Assembly: GCA_021828225.1 (NCBI GenBank)
Contig: JAKASH010000043.1
Coordinates: 1-11,234 of the forward strand
Length of the DNA: 11,234 nt
From: Acidobacteriota bacterium
GTDB taxonomy: Bacteria > Acidobacteriota > Terriglobia > UBA7540
Reading direction: 5' to 3'
Below the pieces are notes generated by a model. The model ran no database searches and was not told where the DNA came from. It worked only from the letters and a program-made list of their open reading frames with translations. How positions within the stretch are numbered: position 1 is the stretch's first letter; the number at the start of each line of letters is the position of its first letter. The translations under genes were made by a program, and so were the position numbers. Of this stretch, positions 1 to 6,496 are shown in pieces.

Positions 1-487
1 CACAGTCGAAAATGTTCGAACGGCCGTGGAAATGAACGAATCGATGCTCCGCTGCCTCGACCGTGCGACGGTCGTATTGATGGCCGCCGCAGTAGTGGAT
101 TTTGCACCCACCAAGGCCGAAACCCAAAAGATCAAGAAGCACGAGGGGCGCCTCACCATAGAATTCAAACCCACTTGCGATATTCTCGCGGAGATTTCAC
201 GGCAACGACTGTCTCATCAACTGATCGTAGGGTTTGCCGCTGAAACGGACCACCTTCTGGAAAACGCTGCCGCAAAGCTGCGCGAGAAACGGTTAGACCT
301 GATCGTGGCCAACGACGTAACTCAGGAGGGAGCAGGATTCGATTCCGACACCAACATCGTCACCCTGATTTTTCCCGATGGACAGAAGAAGCCGCTCGAA
401 AAAATGAGCAAGTTGGATGTGGCGAACGTGATCCTCGACGAAGTGATCGGGCTGCGGTCAAAGCTGGCAAAGGCAAGTGAAAAGTAA
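1..487 (+). CDS. coaBC: Phosphopantothenoylcysteine synthetase domain of CoaBC (3' part only)
   Basis: Partial gene: the frame is open from the left edge (codons in phase from base 2), so the N-terminal flavodoxin-like CoaC decarboxylase domain and the nucleotide-binding start of CoaB lie outside the window. CoaB joins 4'-phosphopantothenate to cysteine using CTP, and CoaC then decarboxylates the product; both are cytosolic steps of coenzyme A synthesis. Visible family hallmarks are the TAVEM helix at the left edge, AAAVVDFAP (compare AAVADYRP in other CoaB proteins), the lysine-rich KIKK loop that contacts CTP/phosphate, DILAEI, VGFAAET, and VANDV followed by F-D-S-D-x-N near the C-terminus. 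The reading ends at TAA 485-487, only 5 bp before the next gene, which suggests co-transcription. The identification is firm. Whether the missing half is a fused CoaC domain is expected from the family but not seen. Confidence 0.93.
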   Translation, partial: TVENVRTAVEMNESMLRCLDRATVVLMAAAVVDFAPTKAETQKIKKHEGRLTIEFKPTCDILAEISRQRLSHQLIVGFAAETDHLLENAAAKLREKRLDLIVANDVTQEGAGFDSDTNIVTLIFPDGQKKPLEKMSKLDVANVILDEVIGLRSKLAKASEK

Positions 488-492
488 GCCAG

Positions 493-1401
493 TTGTCAGT
501 TGCGCTTGAAACAATGGATGAACAATTACGTGGAAAAGTGGCCGACATGCTCGAGTTCTTTCGGGAGCTGGGGATCGAAGAGTTCTACATCCAGCGTTCT
601 GAGCCCGCGAATATTGCGGTAAATTCCGAGCGCCGGTCTTCGGATGGCGAGGCGACAATCAAAACAACTTCCGTACGAAAAGACCCCGATGCACGTCCGG
701 AATCTCGAAAAGCTCTGTTTGGAGAGAGTCCGGCTTCTCCACAAAGCATTGCTGCCGCCCCTGTGCACTCCGTTGCCCCTCCGGGTTCGGTTCCCCAGTC
801 AATGAGCCTGTTTGAGTCTCCTTCACCAATGACGGCTCCCAGAGAAAATGAAACTCTCGAGCAGATTCGTCAAGATCTGGGCGACTGCCGTCGATGCCGG
901 CTGGCCTCAGGACGCAACACGATTGTCTTTGGCCAGGGCAATCCTCACGCCGAACTGGTTTTTGTTGGGGAAGGGCCGGGTGCCGACGAAGATGCGCAGG
1001 GGCTTCCCTTCGTAGGGCGTGCCGGCCAACTTCTGAATCGCATGATCCAGTTCATTGGAATGAAGCGCGAGGAAGTCTACATTTGCAACGTCGTGAAATG
1101 CCGGCCTCCGGGCAATCGCACGCCGCTGCCGGACGAGATCGGGATGTGCTCGCCGTTCGTGCTGCGCCAGGTCCGGACCATCAACCCTCGCCTCGTATGC
1201 TGTCTGGGAGCTCCTGCCGTCAGGACACTTCTCGGCGTCAAAGAAGGCATCACGAAAATTCGGGGCCGATTCTACGATTTTCAGGGCACGAAGGCTTTGG
1301 CGACGGTCCACCCGGCCTACATTCTTCGCAATCCCCGAGAAGAGAAGATCCTCAGGGAAGATTTCCAGAAGATTGCTGAGTTTCTGAAAGCGCCCCGGTA
1401 A
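493..1401 (+). CDS. Family-4 uracil-DNA glycosylase with long N-terminal extension
   Basis: Removes uracil from DNA to start base-excision repair; this family carries a [4Fe-4S] cluster. In the 302-residue reading the four cluster cysteines are C132 and C135 (CRRC), C203 (KCRPPGNR) and C219. Motif A is [17 protein letters not shown] (about 159-175). The uracil-site motif is HPAYILRNP starting at H273. The catalytic core fills about residues 120-302. Before it come about 20 residues predicted helical ([13 protein letters not shown]) and then a roughly 80-residue Ser/Pro/Ala-rich, probably disordered linker. The TTG at 493 is the longest start; ATG at 514 is an alternative that removes seven residues. 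Neither has a clear Shine-Dalgarno sequence. The gene lies 5 bp after coaBC, so translation may be coupled. These proteins are often annotated as 'SPO1 DNA polymerase-related'; the glycosylase motifs make the repair-enzyme call much more likely. Confidence 0.92.
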   Translation: MSVALETMDEQLRGKVADMLEFFRELGIEEFYIQRSEPANIAVNSERRSSDGEATIKTTSVRKDPDARPESRKALFGESPASPQSIAAAPVHSVAPPGSVPQSMSLFESPSPMTAPRENETLEQIRQDLGDCRRCRLASGRNTIVFGQGNPHAELVFVGEGPGADEDAQGLPFVGRAGQLLNRMIQFIGMKREEVYICNVVKCRPPGNRTPLPDEIGMCSPFVLRQVRTINPRLVCCLGAPAVRTLLGVKEGITKIRGRFYDFQGTKALATVHPAYILRNPREEKILREDFQKIAEFLKAPR

Positions 1402-1445
1402 GGGCCTCCCCACAGAGACGGGCCTCCTCGCGCTTATGCAGAGAA

Positions 1446-1454
1446 TGCTATGAT
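1446..1454 (+). promoter_or_regulatory. Possible extended -10 promoter for the MTHFR-like gene
   Basis: TG-C-TATGAT reads as an extended -10 element (TGnTATAAT-like, 5 of 6 in the hexamer) in the 127-bp gap after the glycosylase gene. No -35 hexamer is recognisable 16-18 bp upstream. Transcription would begin near 1461, giving a leader of about 68 nt before the ATG at 1529. The match could be chance. Confidence 0.3.
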
Positions 1455-1528
1455 ATTCCTACCCGGCTGTTGCAAGGAGGCGTCGTAAACGCTAACTGAA
1501 AGTTGCAGACATTCCGCGTAGCTCTTCG

Positions 1529-2464
1529 ATGGACCTTAAGACTAAAATCCTGAACTCGCATGTTCCCGTTGCTTTCTTTGAGATGGTGCCGCCTGTCGCG
1601 GGAAAGCCGGAAGTGCTTGACTCTGCGATGGCGGAAATCGCAAGGATTCAAAACCTGGCTGATGCCATCAACATTCCTGAGATTCATGATGAATCACGGG
1701 GCGGTGACAGAACCTTCAAATTCGTTGAGCGAATTGAACCACGAGTACTGGGCAGAAAAATTCGGCAGACGTTCAACATCGACGTTGTGCTCAACCGTTG
1801 CGTAGTTTACGAGCCTGATCAAGTCCGCTGGTTTCAGGAAACTCAGGAAAAGTTTGGCATCCACAACTTTATTCTGGTAGGCGGAGAATCCAGCCAGATT
1901 GAATACCCTGGGCCCAGCGTTGTTCAGGCGGCACGAGAGATCCGTGCTGCAGGACTGCAGGTGACTCTGGGAGGAATCAGCATTCCCAGTCGCGCCCACG
2001 AAGCAGACCGCATCCGGCGCAAAGTGGCGGAGGGCCTCTCCTTTTTCACGACCCAGGTTCTGTTTGACTCGAACGATATCGTGTGGCTGGTTCAGCGTCT
2101 TAATGGGCTTGAAGCCAGGATATTCCTGAGTTTTGCTCCCGTCAGCCATCATCGTGACATCGACTTCCTGCGCTGGCTGGGAGCCGACGTGCCGGCCGAT
2201 CTCGACCGCTTTCTCATCAATGGCACCTCTGAGGAGAAACCTCCGCCCCAGCCAGCGGAAGATGCGTTTGAGCGTTGTCTAAATCTGGCCCAGAGAATCC
2301 TGATGGACGTCTTCGACAATCTGCCGCCTGACCCGCCGCCATTGGGGATTAACATCGAGCATATCAATCGCCGCAATCTCAATGCTGCCGTGCGAATGCT
2401 GGACAAACTCGGAACATTTTACTCAAATCTCGTGGCAGCCCGCAGAGGCGCCAGCCTGGTCTGA
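1529..2464 (+). CDS. Methylenetetrahydrofolate reductase-like flavoprotein (divergent)
   Basis: A 311-residue single-domain protein that matches the MTHFR/proline-dehydrogenase TIM-barrel superfamily. Classical MTHFR reduces 5,10-methylene-THF to 5-methyl-THF with FAD, supplying methyl groups for methionine. Visible landmarks: FFEMVPP (residues 16-22) corresponds to the FEFFPP strand, with E18 in the place of the catalytic glutamate. LVGGESS (116-122) sits where MetF has LRGD, so an acidic residue is kept but as Glu120. RRKVAEGLSFFTTQVLFD (163-180) matches the RKVDAGA...ITQ..FD segment with Q176 kept. GINIEHINRRN (273-283) lies near the C-terminus. The barrel is the usual length for bacterial MetF. 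The ATG at 1529 is the only standard start after the in-frame TAA at 1493-1495, yet it has no Shine-Dalgarno sequence. The superfamily is confident; the exact substrate is not. Confidence 0.8.
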   Translation: MDLKTKILNSHVPVAFFEMVPPVAGKPEVLDSAMAEIARIQNLADAINIPEIHDESRGGDRTFKFVERIEPRVLGRKIRQTFNIDVVLNRCVVYEPDQVRWFQETQEKFGIHNFILVGGESSQIEYPGPSVVQAAREIRAAGLQVTLGGISIPSRAHEADRIRRKVAEGLSFFTTQVLFDSNDIVWLVQRLNGLEARIFLSFAPVSHHRDIDFLRWLGADVPADLDRFLINGTSEEKPPPQPAEDAFERCLNLAQRILMDVFDNLPPDPPPLGINIEHINRRNLNAAVRMLDKLGTFYSNLVAARRGASLV

Positions 2465-2538
2465 ACACACTCACGAAAGCCTTGGTTGATTGACTTTCCG
2501 CTTTCTTCCCGTCCGCAAGCCATCACGCTGAACGTAAG

Positions 2539-2556
2539 GGAAAATCAGCATTTTCC
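2539..2556. other. Perfect 7-bp hairpin in the convergent gap
   Basis: GGAAAAT-CAGC-ATTTTCC forms a perfect 7-bp stem with a 4-nt loop in the 160-bp gap where the MTHFR-like gene (+) and ppa (-) converge. It could help end transcription from both sides. There is no run of T after the stem on either strand, so it is not a typical intrinsic terminator. A weaker 6-bp inverted repeat (GAAAGC 2475-2480 / GCTTTC 2500-2505) lies just after the MTHFR-like stop codon. Nothing else stands out in this gap. Confidence 0.25.
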
Positions 2557-2624
2557 ATCCCGTCAACATGTTGTGAGATCTCTTTTCGTTTTCGGCGCGT
2601 CAGAGAGGGCAGGCGACTGCACCG

Positions 2625-3191
2625 TCAGGAGGAGCTGGCTGCAGCGTGTTCTTGTTCGGCTTGTTTTTTGTCGTCGAGGTAACGCTGGCGGCTTTCCAAA
2701 ATCGCCCGGCGGGCTTCTCGGGGGCCTTTCCACCCTTCCATTCGAGTTTTCTTGCCCTCAAGTTCCTTGTAAATCGTAAAGAAATGCTCGATCTCTGTCA
2801 AGATGTGGGGAAAGATCTGGTCGATCGTGTGAATCTGGTCATAGCGTGGATTGCGATCGGGCACGGCCAGGATCTTGGTATCGGGGCCATGTTCGTCAAC
2901 CATGGAAAGCAGCCCTACCGGACGCACTTCCAGCATGCATCCCGGAAACGTTGCCTCATCGGCTGTAACGAGAACATCGAGCGGGTCGTCGTCCTCCGCC
3001 AAGGTTCCGGGAATGAATCCATAATCACCCGGATAGTGCATGGGCGAATAGAGAGTGCGGTCTAAACGAAACACACCAAGTGACTTATCGTATTCGTACT
3101 TATTGGACGAATTTTTGGGAATTTCCACAATCATCCGGACAATCTCCGGCGAACTGGGACCTGGATCAAGTGCGTGCAATAGCGCTGTCAT
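2625..3191 (-). CDS. ppa: Inorganic pyrophosphatase, family I
   Basis: Cytosolic Mg2+-dependent hydrolysis of pyrophosphate to two phosphates, which pulls nucleotide polymerisation and activation reactions forward. The 188-residue protein has the family signature DDDPLD (residues 67-72), giving the metal-binding aspartates D67, D69 and D72. It also has VEIPKNSSNKYEYDK near the N-terminus (K31), DRTLYSPMHYPGDYGFIPGTL (44-64), RPVGLLSMVDEHGPDTKI with D99, D104 and K106, and HFFTIYKELEGKKTRMEGW (136-154). Length and order match bacterial soluble PPases. The frame stays open upstream to 3326, but those 45 extra residues resemble nothing in the family, so I chose the ATG at 3189-3191. No good Shine-Dalgarno sequence precedes it. 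The C-terminal tail (KKQAEQEHAAASSS) is a short charged/low-complexity extension. The gene converges on the MTHFR-like gene and diverges from priA. Confidence 0.95.
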   Translation of the reverse strand: MTALLHALDPGPSSPEIVRMIVEIPKNSSNKYEYDKSLGVFRLDRTLYSPMHYPGDYGFIPGTLAEDDDPLDVLVTADEATFPGCMLEVRPVGLLSMVDEHGPDTKILAVPDRNPRYDQIHTIDQIFPHILTEIEHFFTIYKELEGKKTRMEGWKGPREARRAILESRQRYLDDKKQAEQEHAAASSS

Positions 3192-3395
3192 GCAACCAGC
3201 GTAGCCAAATCCCGACCTTATTGCAAGTAGGAGAAAAGCAGGTCCCTTTCCGGTTTCACAGCCTGCAGGGATAACCCGTAACGCCCGTTCCTGAGGCTTC
3301 AACTGCGGCGAATAGGTTCCAACCACACGATTTGATCGAGTGGCCCCTATTGTTCCGCACTAGCCAACCCCGCTCGCGTAGCATAGAATCCTGCC
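3192..3395. promoter_or_regulatory. Divergent ppa/priA intergenic region
   Basis: These 204 bp must hold the promoters of both ppa (-) and priA (+) if each is transcribed on its own. No consensus-quality promoter is visible. On the minus strand TTGCAA-N17-TACGCT ends 6 nt before the ppa ATG. This is a weak match (4/6 and 3/6) that would give an essentially leaderless mRNA. On the plus strand a TAGCATAGAAT stretch close to priA resembles a -10 region but has no partner -35. No repeats or strong hairpins were noticed. Confidence 0.3.
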
Positions 3396-5876
3396 ATGGA
3401 TGGAAAGATGTCCGCTGAAAAAACGAAGCGAGGCGGGCGTGCCAGGGACATATTGGTCAACGTAGCCGTTCTGGCCGCCATTCGGCATCCGCTTACCTAT
3501 TCCGTGCCCGAATCCCTCGACGTGCGGATTGGGCAGCGAGTACTGGTCCCGCTCGGTTCGCGCCGGGTAGTGGGCATTGCACTTTCCGCGGCGCCGCCTT
3601 TGCCCTCCGGCATCGAGGTTCGTCAGGTGCTTAGGGTGCTCGATCCTGAACCGGTCCTGACGCCGGAGCTTCTGACGCTGGGAATGTGGATTGCTGAATA
3701 CTATCTTGCGCCGCTCGGCGAAGTGTTCCGTGCCATGCTGCCCCTGCGTTCTCACGCCCGCAAGGTGCGCGTGGTCGAATTGACGGAGGCCGGACGACAA
3801 AATCTCCATGAGATGGCGGACAGCCTTCTGGAAGAAGCCCGGCAAAGCACGGAACTGAATCTGCTTAAGTTTGTGGCGGATCATCCCGGGGTGACGCTTG
3901 AGATGCTCCGGCGAAGATTTGACAAGATTTCTTCAGAACTTGTACGCCAGGCAATGAAAAAGCGCCTGCTGGTGGTCTCGCAGGCTGAACGCGAGCGGAA
4001 ATCGAGAAAGGTGCTGGCTGTTCGTTTGTCCGGTCCTTTGGACGGTGGCGCTCCGTGCCTCTCGCCGGTAGCTCATCGCATCGTTGAAGCACTCGAGCGT
4101 GAAGGCGAGTTCAATGACCATCGCCTGCTTCTGAAGTCCGCGCGCGCTTCGCTCTCTCACTTGAACAAACTGCACGAGCTGGGGCTTATCGAATATACCG
4201 AGCCGGGATGTTCGACATCTGAATCTGGCAGCGCTTTTGAATCTCCTTTCACGCTGACGCCAGGGCAGACGCGGGCTCTTGAAGACCTGACCGAGCGGCT
4301 CCGGCGCCGTACGTTCAGCACAGTCTTACTTCATGGCATTACGGCAAGCGGAAAAACGGAAATCTACATGCGTCTAGTTGAACGCTGCCTCCAAGTCGGC
4401 CAGGCTGCGTTGATCCTGGTACCAGAAATCGCCTTGACGCCCGCCATTTACCAGCAGTTCCAAGTGCGCTTCGGAAGCCTTATGGCGGTGTTGCACAGCG
4501 GCCTTGCTGAAGGGCAGCGCCATGAGGCCTGGTGGCGCGTGCGCCGAGGCGAGGCCCGGGTTGTGCTGGGAACGCGGTCAGCCGTGTTTGCCCCGCTGGA
4601 AAATCTGGGCGTCATCATAGTGGACGAGGAACACGAATCAAGCTACAAGCAGGAAGAAACACCGCGCTACCATGCGCGGGATACGGCGGTTGTGCGGGCC
4701 CGGTTGTCAAAGGCACTTGTGGTTCTCGGCTCCGCCACGCCCTCGCTTGAAAGTTATGCCAATGCTCAAGCGGGTAAATACCAACTTCTGACGCTGAGTG
4801 AACGCGTGGCCCGGCGCCAGCTTGCCAGCGTAGAGATTGTCGACATGCGGGAAGAGTTCCGGCAGACCCACACGCAGGTGCCTATCTCACGCCGCTTGCG
4901 CGAGGAGGTGGAAGCGCAGCTTCGTTCCGGGAAGCAGACCATGTTCCTTCTGAACCGGCGGGGATATTCCTGGTTTCTTCTCTGCCGAAGCTGCGGCCAG
5001 ACGGAGCGATGCGTGAACTGCTCGATCTCGCTCACATATCATCGGCGTGAGAACCGGCTGATTTGCCATTATTGCGGCTACCAGGCTTCTGTCCCCCTCC
5101 GGTGTCGGTCTTGTGGCAGCGAATATCTCCATTACGTCGGAGAAGGAACGGAGAAGCTGGAACAAAAGCTTGCCGAGATGTTTCCCCAAGCGCGGGTGGC
5201 ACGGCTCGACCGCGATGCAGCCCGGCGGCAGGGCCAGTACCTCAAGATTCTTTCAGATTTCAGAGACGGGAAAATCGACATTCTGGTTGGAACTCAGCTT
5301 ATCGCAAAGGGCCACGATTTCCCTGGGGTTACGCTGGTGGGCATCGTTTCTGCCGACACTTCTCTCTCGTTACCGGATTTTCGTGCCGCTGAACGAACGT
5401 TCCAGCTTCTTACCCAGGCGGCAGGGCGCGCAGGACGAGGTGAATCTCCAGGCCGGGTCCTGGTCCAGACATTCTTTCCGGACCATTACGCGATCCGCTT
5501 TGCTGCCGAACAAAACTTCACCAAGTTCTCTACCAAGGAGTTGCATTTTCGCACGGTGATGCACTATCCTCCCGCCGCTGCATTAGCCAACGTCGTGGTA
5601 CAGGACAAGAAGCTTGATCATGCGGCGCGTATCGCGGAAGAAGTTGGAAAGCTCCTGGAAAACCTCGGTGACGTGACACACGGAGTGAGAATCCTGGGTC
5701 CCGGCCCTGCGCCGCTGGCGAGGATTGATGGGTTATACCGCATCCAGTTCCTCCTGAAAGCGGCATCCCGAACGAGACTGAACACCATTCTCCGGCGCCT
5801 GGCCGAGGAATTCGACCAGTCAGGTGTGACGTCTCAATCGCTGATGATTGACATGGACCCCGTCAGTCTGATGTAG
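3396..5876 (+). CDS. priA: Primosomal protein N' (replication restart helicase PriA)
   Basis: A superfamily 2, 3'->5' DNA helicase that recognises stalled forks and reloads the replicative helicase. The 826-residue protein shows the full domain order. The N-terminal 3'-DNA-binding domain starts at about residue 19 (ILVNVAVLAAIRHPLTYSVP), followed by a winged-helix region. Walker A is GITASGKTE (314-322), followed by LVPEIALTP. Walker B is DEEH (410-413), then SYKQEE and LGSATPSLES. The helicase C lobe is interrupted by a zinc module of four CxxC pairs from C530 to C573. Motifs V and VI follow: GTQLIAKGHDFPGVTLVG and QAAGRAGRG. The C-terminal domain is complete. The Walker A loop has Ala where GSGKT-type PriA loops usually have Gly, which still fits GxxxxGKT. 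The start is uncertain: ATG 3396 has no Shine-Dalgarno sequence, and ATG 3408 is a four-residue-shorter alternative. The helicase appears intact and active. Confidence 0.97.
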   Translation: MDGKMSAEKTKRGGRARDILVNVAVLAAIRHPLTYSVPESLDVRIGQRVLVPLGSRRVVGIALSAAPPLPSGIEVRQVLRVLDPEPVLTPELLTLGMWIAEYYLAPLGEVFRAMLPLRSHARKVRVVELTEAGRQNLHEMADSLLEEARQSTELNLLKFVADHPGVTLEMLRRRFDKISSELVRQAMKKRLLVVSQAERERKSRKVLAVRLSGPLDGGAPCLSPVAHRIVEALEREGEFNDHRLLLKSARASLSHLNKLHELGLIEYTEPGCSTSESGSAFESPFTLTPGQTRALEDLTERLRRRTFSTVLLHGITASGKTEIYMRLVERCLQVGQAALILVPEIALTPAIYQQFQVRFGSLMAVLHSGLAEGQRHEAWWRVRRGEARVVLGTRSAVFAPLENLGVIIVDEEHESSYKQEETPRYHARDTAVVRARLSKALVVLGSATPSLESYANAQAGKYQLLTLSERVARRQLASVEIVDMREEFRQTHTQVPISRRLREEVEAQLRSGKQTMFLLNRRGYSWFLLCRSCGQTERCVNCSISLTYHRRENRLICHYCGYQASVPLRCRSCGSEYLHYVGEGTEKLEQKLAEMFPQARVARLDRDAARRQGQYLKILSDFRDGKIDILVGTQLIAKGHDFPGVTLVGIVSADTSLSLPDFRAAERTFQLLTQAAGRAGRGESPGRVLVQTFFPDHYAIRFAAEQNFTKFSTKELHFRTVMHYPPAAALANVVVQDKKLDHAARIAEEVGKLLENLGDVTHGVRILGPGPAPLARIDGLYRIQFLLKAASRTRLNTILRRLAEEFDQSGVTSQSLMIDMDPVSLM

Positions 5877-5903
5877 CAAGGTGCTTGGGAATCGAGGGGC
5901 GTG

Positions 5904-5929
5904 GCAAGCGTAGCGGTTGCCGCCCTTGC
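5904..5929. other. Imperfect GC-rich hairpin after priA
   Basis: GCAAG-cgta-GCGG-ttg-CCGC-c-CTTGC can fold as two stacked stems (5 + 4 bp) separated by an asymmetric internal loop. It starts 28 bp after the priA stop, in the 185-bp gap where priA and the HU-like gene converge. It could slow or end transcription, but no U-rich tract follows on either strand. The rest of the gap (to 6061) shows no gene, RNA or repeat that I can support. Confidence 0.25.
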
Positions 5930-6061
5930 TTCTGCCAGTACGGTGCGTCAGCCAAGCCGGACATAGTTCTTCCAACGGAGGTGGTTTCCCGTCGCTTCAG
6001 CTGTGATACCATCGGCCGAGAGATTCCGCTGTTGAGCATTACGCTGGCGGAAAGCGGCGGT

Positions 6062-6331
6062 TCAGGGAAGCGTCTGGAGTTCTTTCCCTGGCTTGAAGCG
6101 GACGGCCTTGCCGGGAAGGATATTGACCTCGGCTCCGGTGCGCGGGTTTCTTCCAATTCCCGTTTTCCGGGGCTTTACGTTAAAAACCCCGAATCCCCGC
6201 AATTCTATCCGCTCTCCTTTGGCCAGGGCCTTCTTCATCGACTCGAATACAGTCTCAACGGCAATCTCTGCTTTGGTCTTCGTAATGCCGGTACGGTTGA
6301 CGACATCGTTGACAAGATCGAGCTTAATCAA
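6062..6331 (-). CDS. HU/IHF-family nucleoid DNA-binding protein
   Basis: A small histone-like protein (89 residues) that binds and bends DNA as a dimer; it acts in nucleoid structure and in replication, recombination and promoter architecture. The family signature is complete. An N-terminal helical dimerisation part (1-40, TKTKAEIAVETVFESM) is followed by the beta core IELRGFGVFNVKPRKTGIG, then the DNA-binding arm with the minor-groove-intercalating proline in RNPRTG (61-66), then GKAVRFKPGKEL. The start is TTG at 6329-6331, fixed by AGGAGG on this strand (6337-6342, 5-nt spacing). A near-consensus promoter lies just upstream. The sequence alone does not decide between HU and an IHF subunit. 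It converges on priA and diverges from dcd. Its stop codon lies inside a perfect 7-bp inverted repeat (CAGGGAA 6063-6069 / TTCCCTG 6084-6090), possibly a weak termination hairpin. Confidence 0.95.
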   Translation of the reverse strand: MIKLDLVNDVVNRTGITKTKAEIAVETVFESMKKALAKGERIELRGFGVFNVKPRKTGIGRNPRTGAEVNILPGKAVRFKPGKELQTLP

Positions 6332-6336
6332 AGGAA

Positions 6337-6342
6337 CCTCCT
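6337..6342 (-). promoter_or_regulatory. Shine-Dalgarno AGGAGG selecting a TTG start for the HU-like gene
   Basis: On the minus strand AGGAGG is followed by TTCCT and then TTG. A perfect ribosome-binding core 5 nt before TTG, with the HU family N-terminus (IKLDLVNDV) starting right there, makes TTG the initiation codon. Confidence 0.8.
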
Positions 6343-6358
6343 GAAAACACAGGATTTC

Positions 6359-6387
6359 ATCGTAAAAAGCCCCTTCGCCATTGTCAA
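6359..6387 (-). promoter_or_regulatory. Sigma-70-like promoter of the HU-like gene
   Basis: On the minus strand TTGACA (6382-6387, 6/6 match), a 17-bp spacer, and TACGAT (6359-6364, 4/6). Predicted transcription start near 6352, giving a leader of about 20 nt that carries the AGGAGG. This is the best sigma-70 match in the window. Its -35 box overlaps the -35 box of the opposing dcd promoter. Confidence 0.7.
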
Positions 6388-6410
6388 GTTGTTTTCTCCT
6401 GTATTATGAT
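6381..6410 (+). promoter_or_regulatory. Sigma-70-like promoter of dcd
   Basis: TTGTCA (6381-6386, 5/6), an 18-bp T-rich spacer, and TATGAT (6405-6410, 5/6). Predicted start near 6416-6418, about 80 nt before the dcd ATG. The TTGTCA is almost the same base pairs as the TTGACA read on the other strand for the HU-like gene. Confidence 0.6.
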
Positions 6411-6415
6411 TCGAA

Positions 6416-6437
6416 GCTCTGTCTGCTTCAACAGAGC
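6416..6437. repeat. Perfect inverted repeat at the predicted dcd transcription start
   Basis: GCTCTGT-CTGCTTCA-ACAGAGC: a perfect 7-bp inverted repeat with an 8-nt loop, beginning 6 bp after the -10 hexamer. It could be a repressor operator across +1 or a hairpin at the 5' end of the dcd mRNA. An overlapping alternative repeat (GAAGC 6413-6417 / GCTTC 6425-6429) exists. Function is inference. Confidence 0.4.
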
Positions 6438-6496
6438 AGTCCGCCGGGAGCATGCCGCTGCGTTGCGTGAAACGAATTTCAATCAAGGGAGTGCCG

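Noticed and set aside
907..1413. Long open frame (168 codons) on the minus strand opposite the uracil-DNA glycosylase
   Set aside because: It lies entirely antisense to a gene with clear motifs, has no recognisable domain, and is explained by codon composition of the real gene.
1402..1427. Two copies of GGGCCTCC after the glycosylase gene
   Set aside because: Only an 8-bp GC-rich direct repeat, 18 bp apart, with no further copies or associated feature.
1694..2152. 152-codon minus-strand frame opposite the MTHFR-like gene
   Set aside because: Antisense shadow with no motif; the plus-strand gene is clearly the coding one.
3192..3326. 45-residue N-terminal extension of the pyrophosphatase
   Set aside because: The frame is open, but the residues do not resemble the family and would occupy most of the ppa/priA promoter region.
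5885..6409. 174-codon plus-strand frame across the HU-like gene and the priA downstream gap
   Set aside because: It overlaps the whole HU-like gene antisense and shows no protein-family features; no ribosome site at its start.
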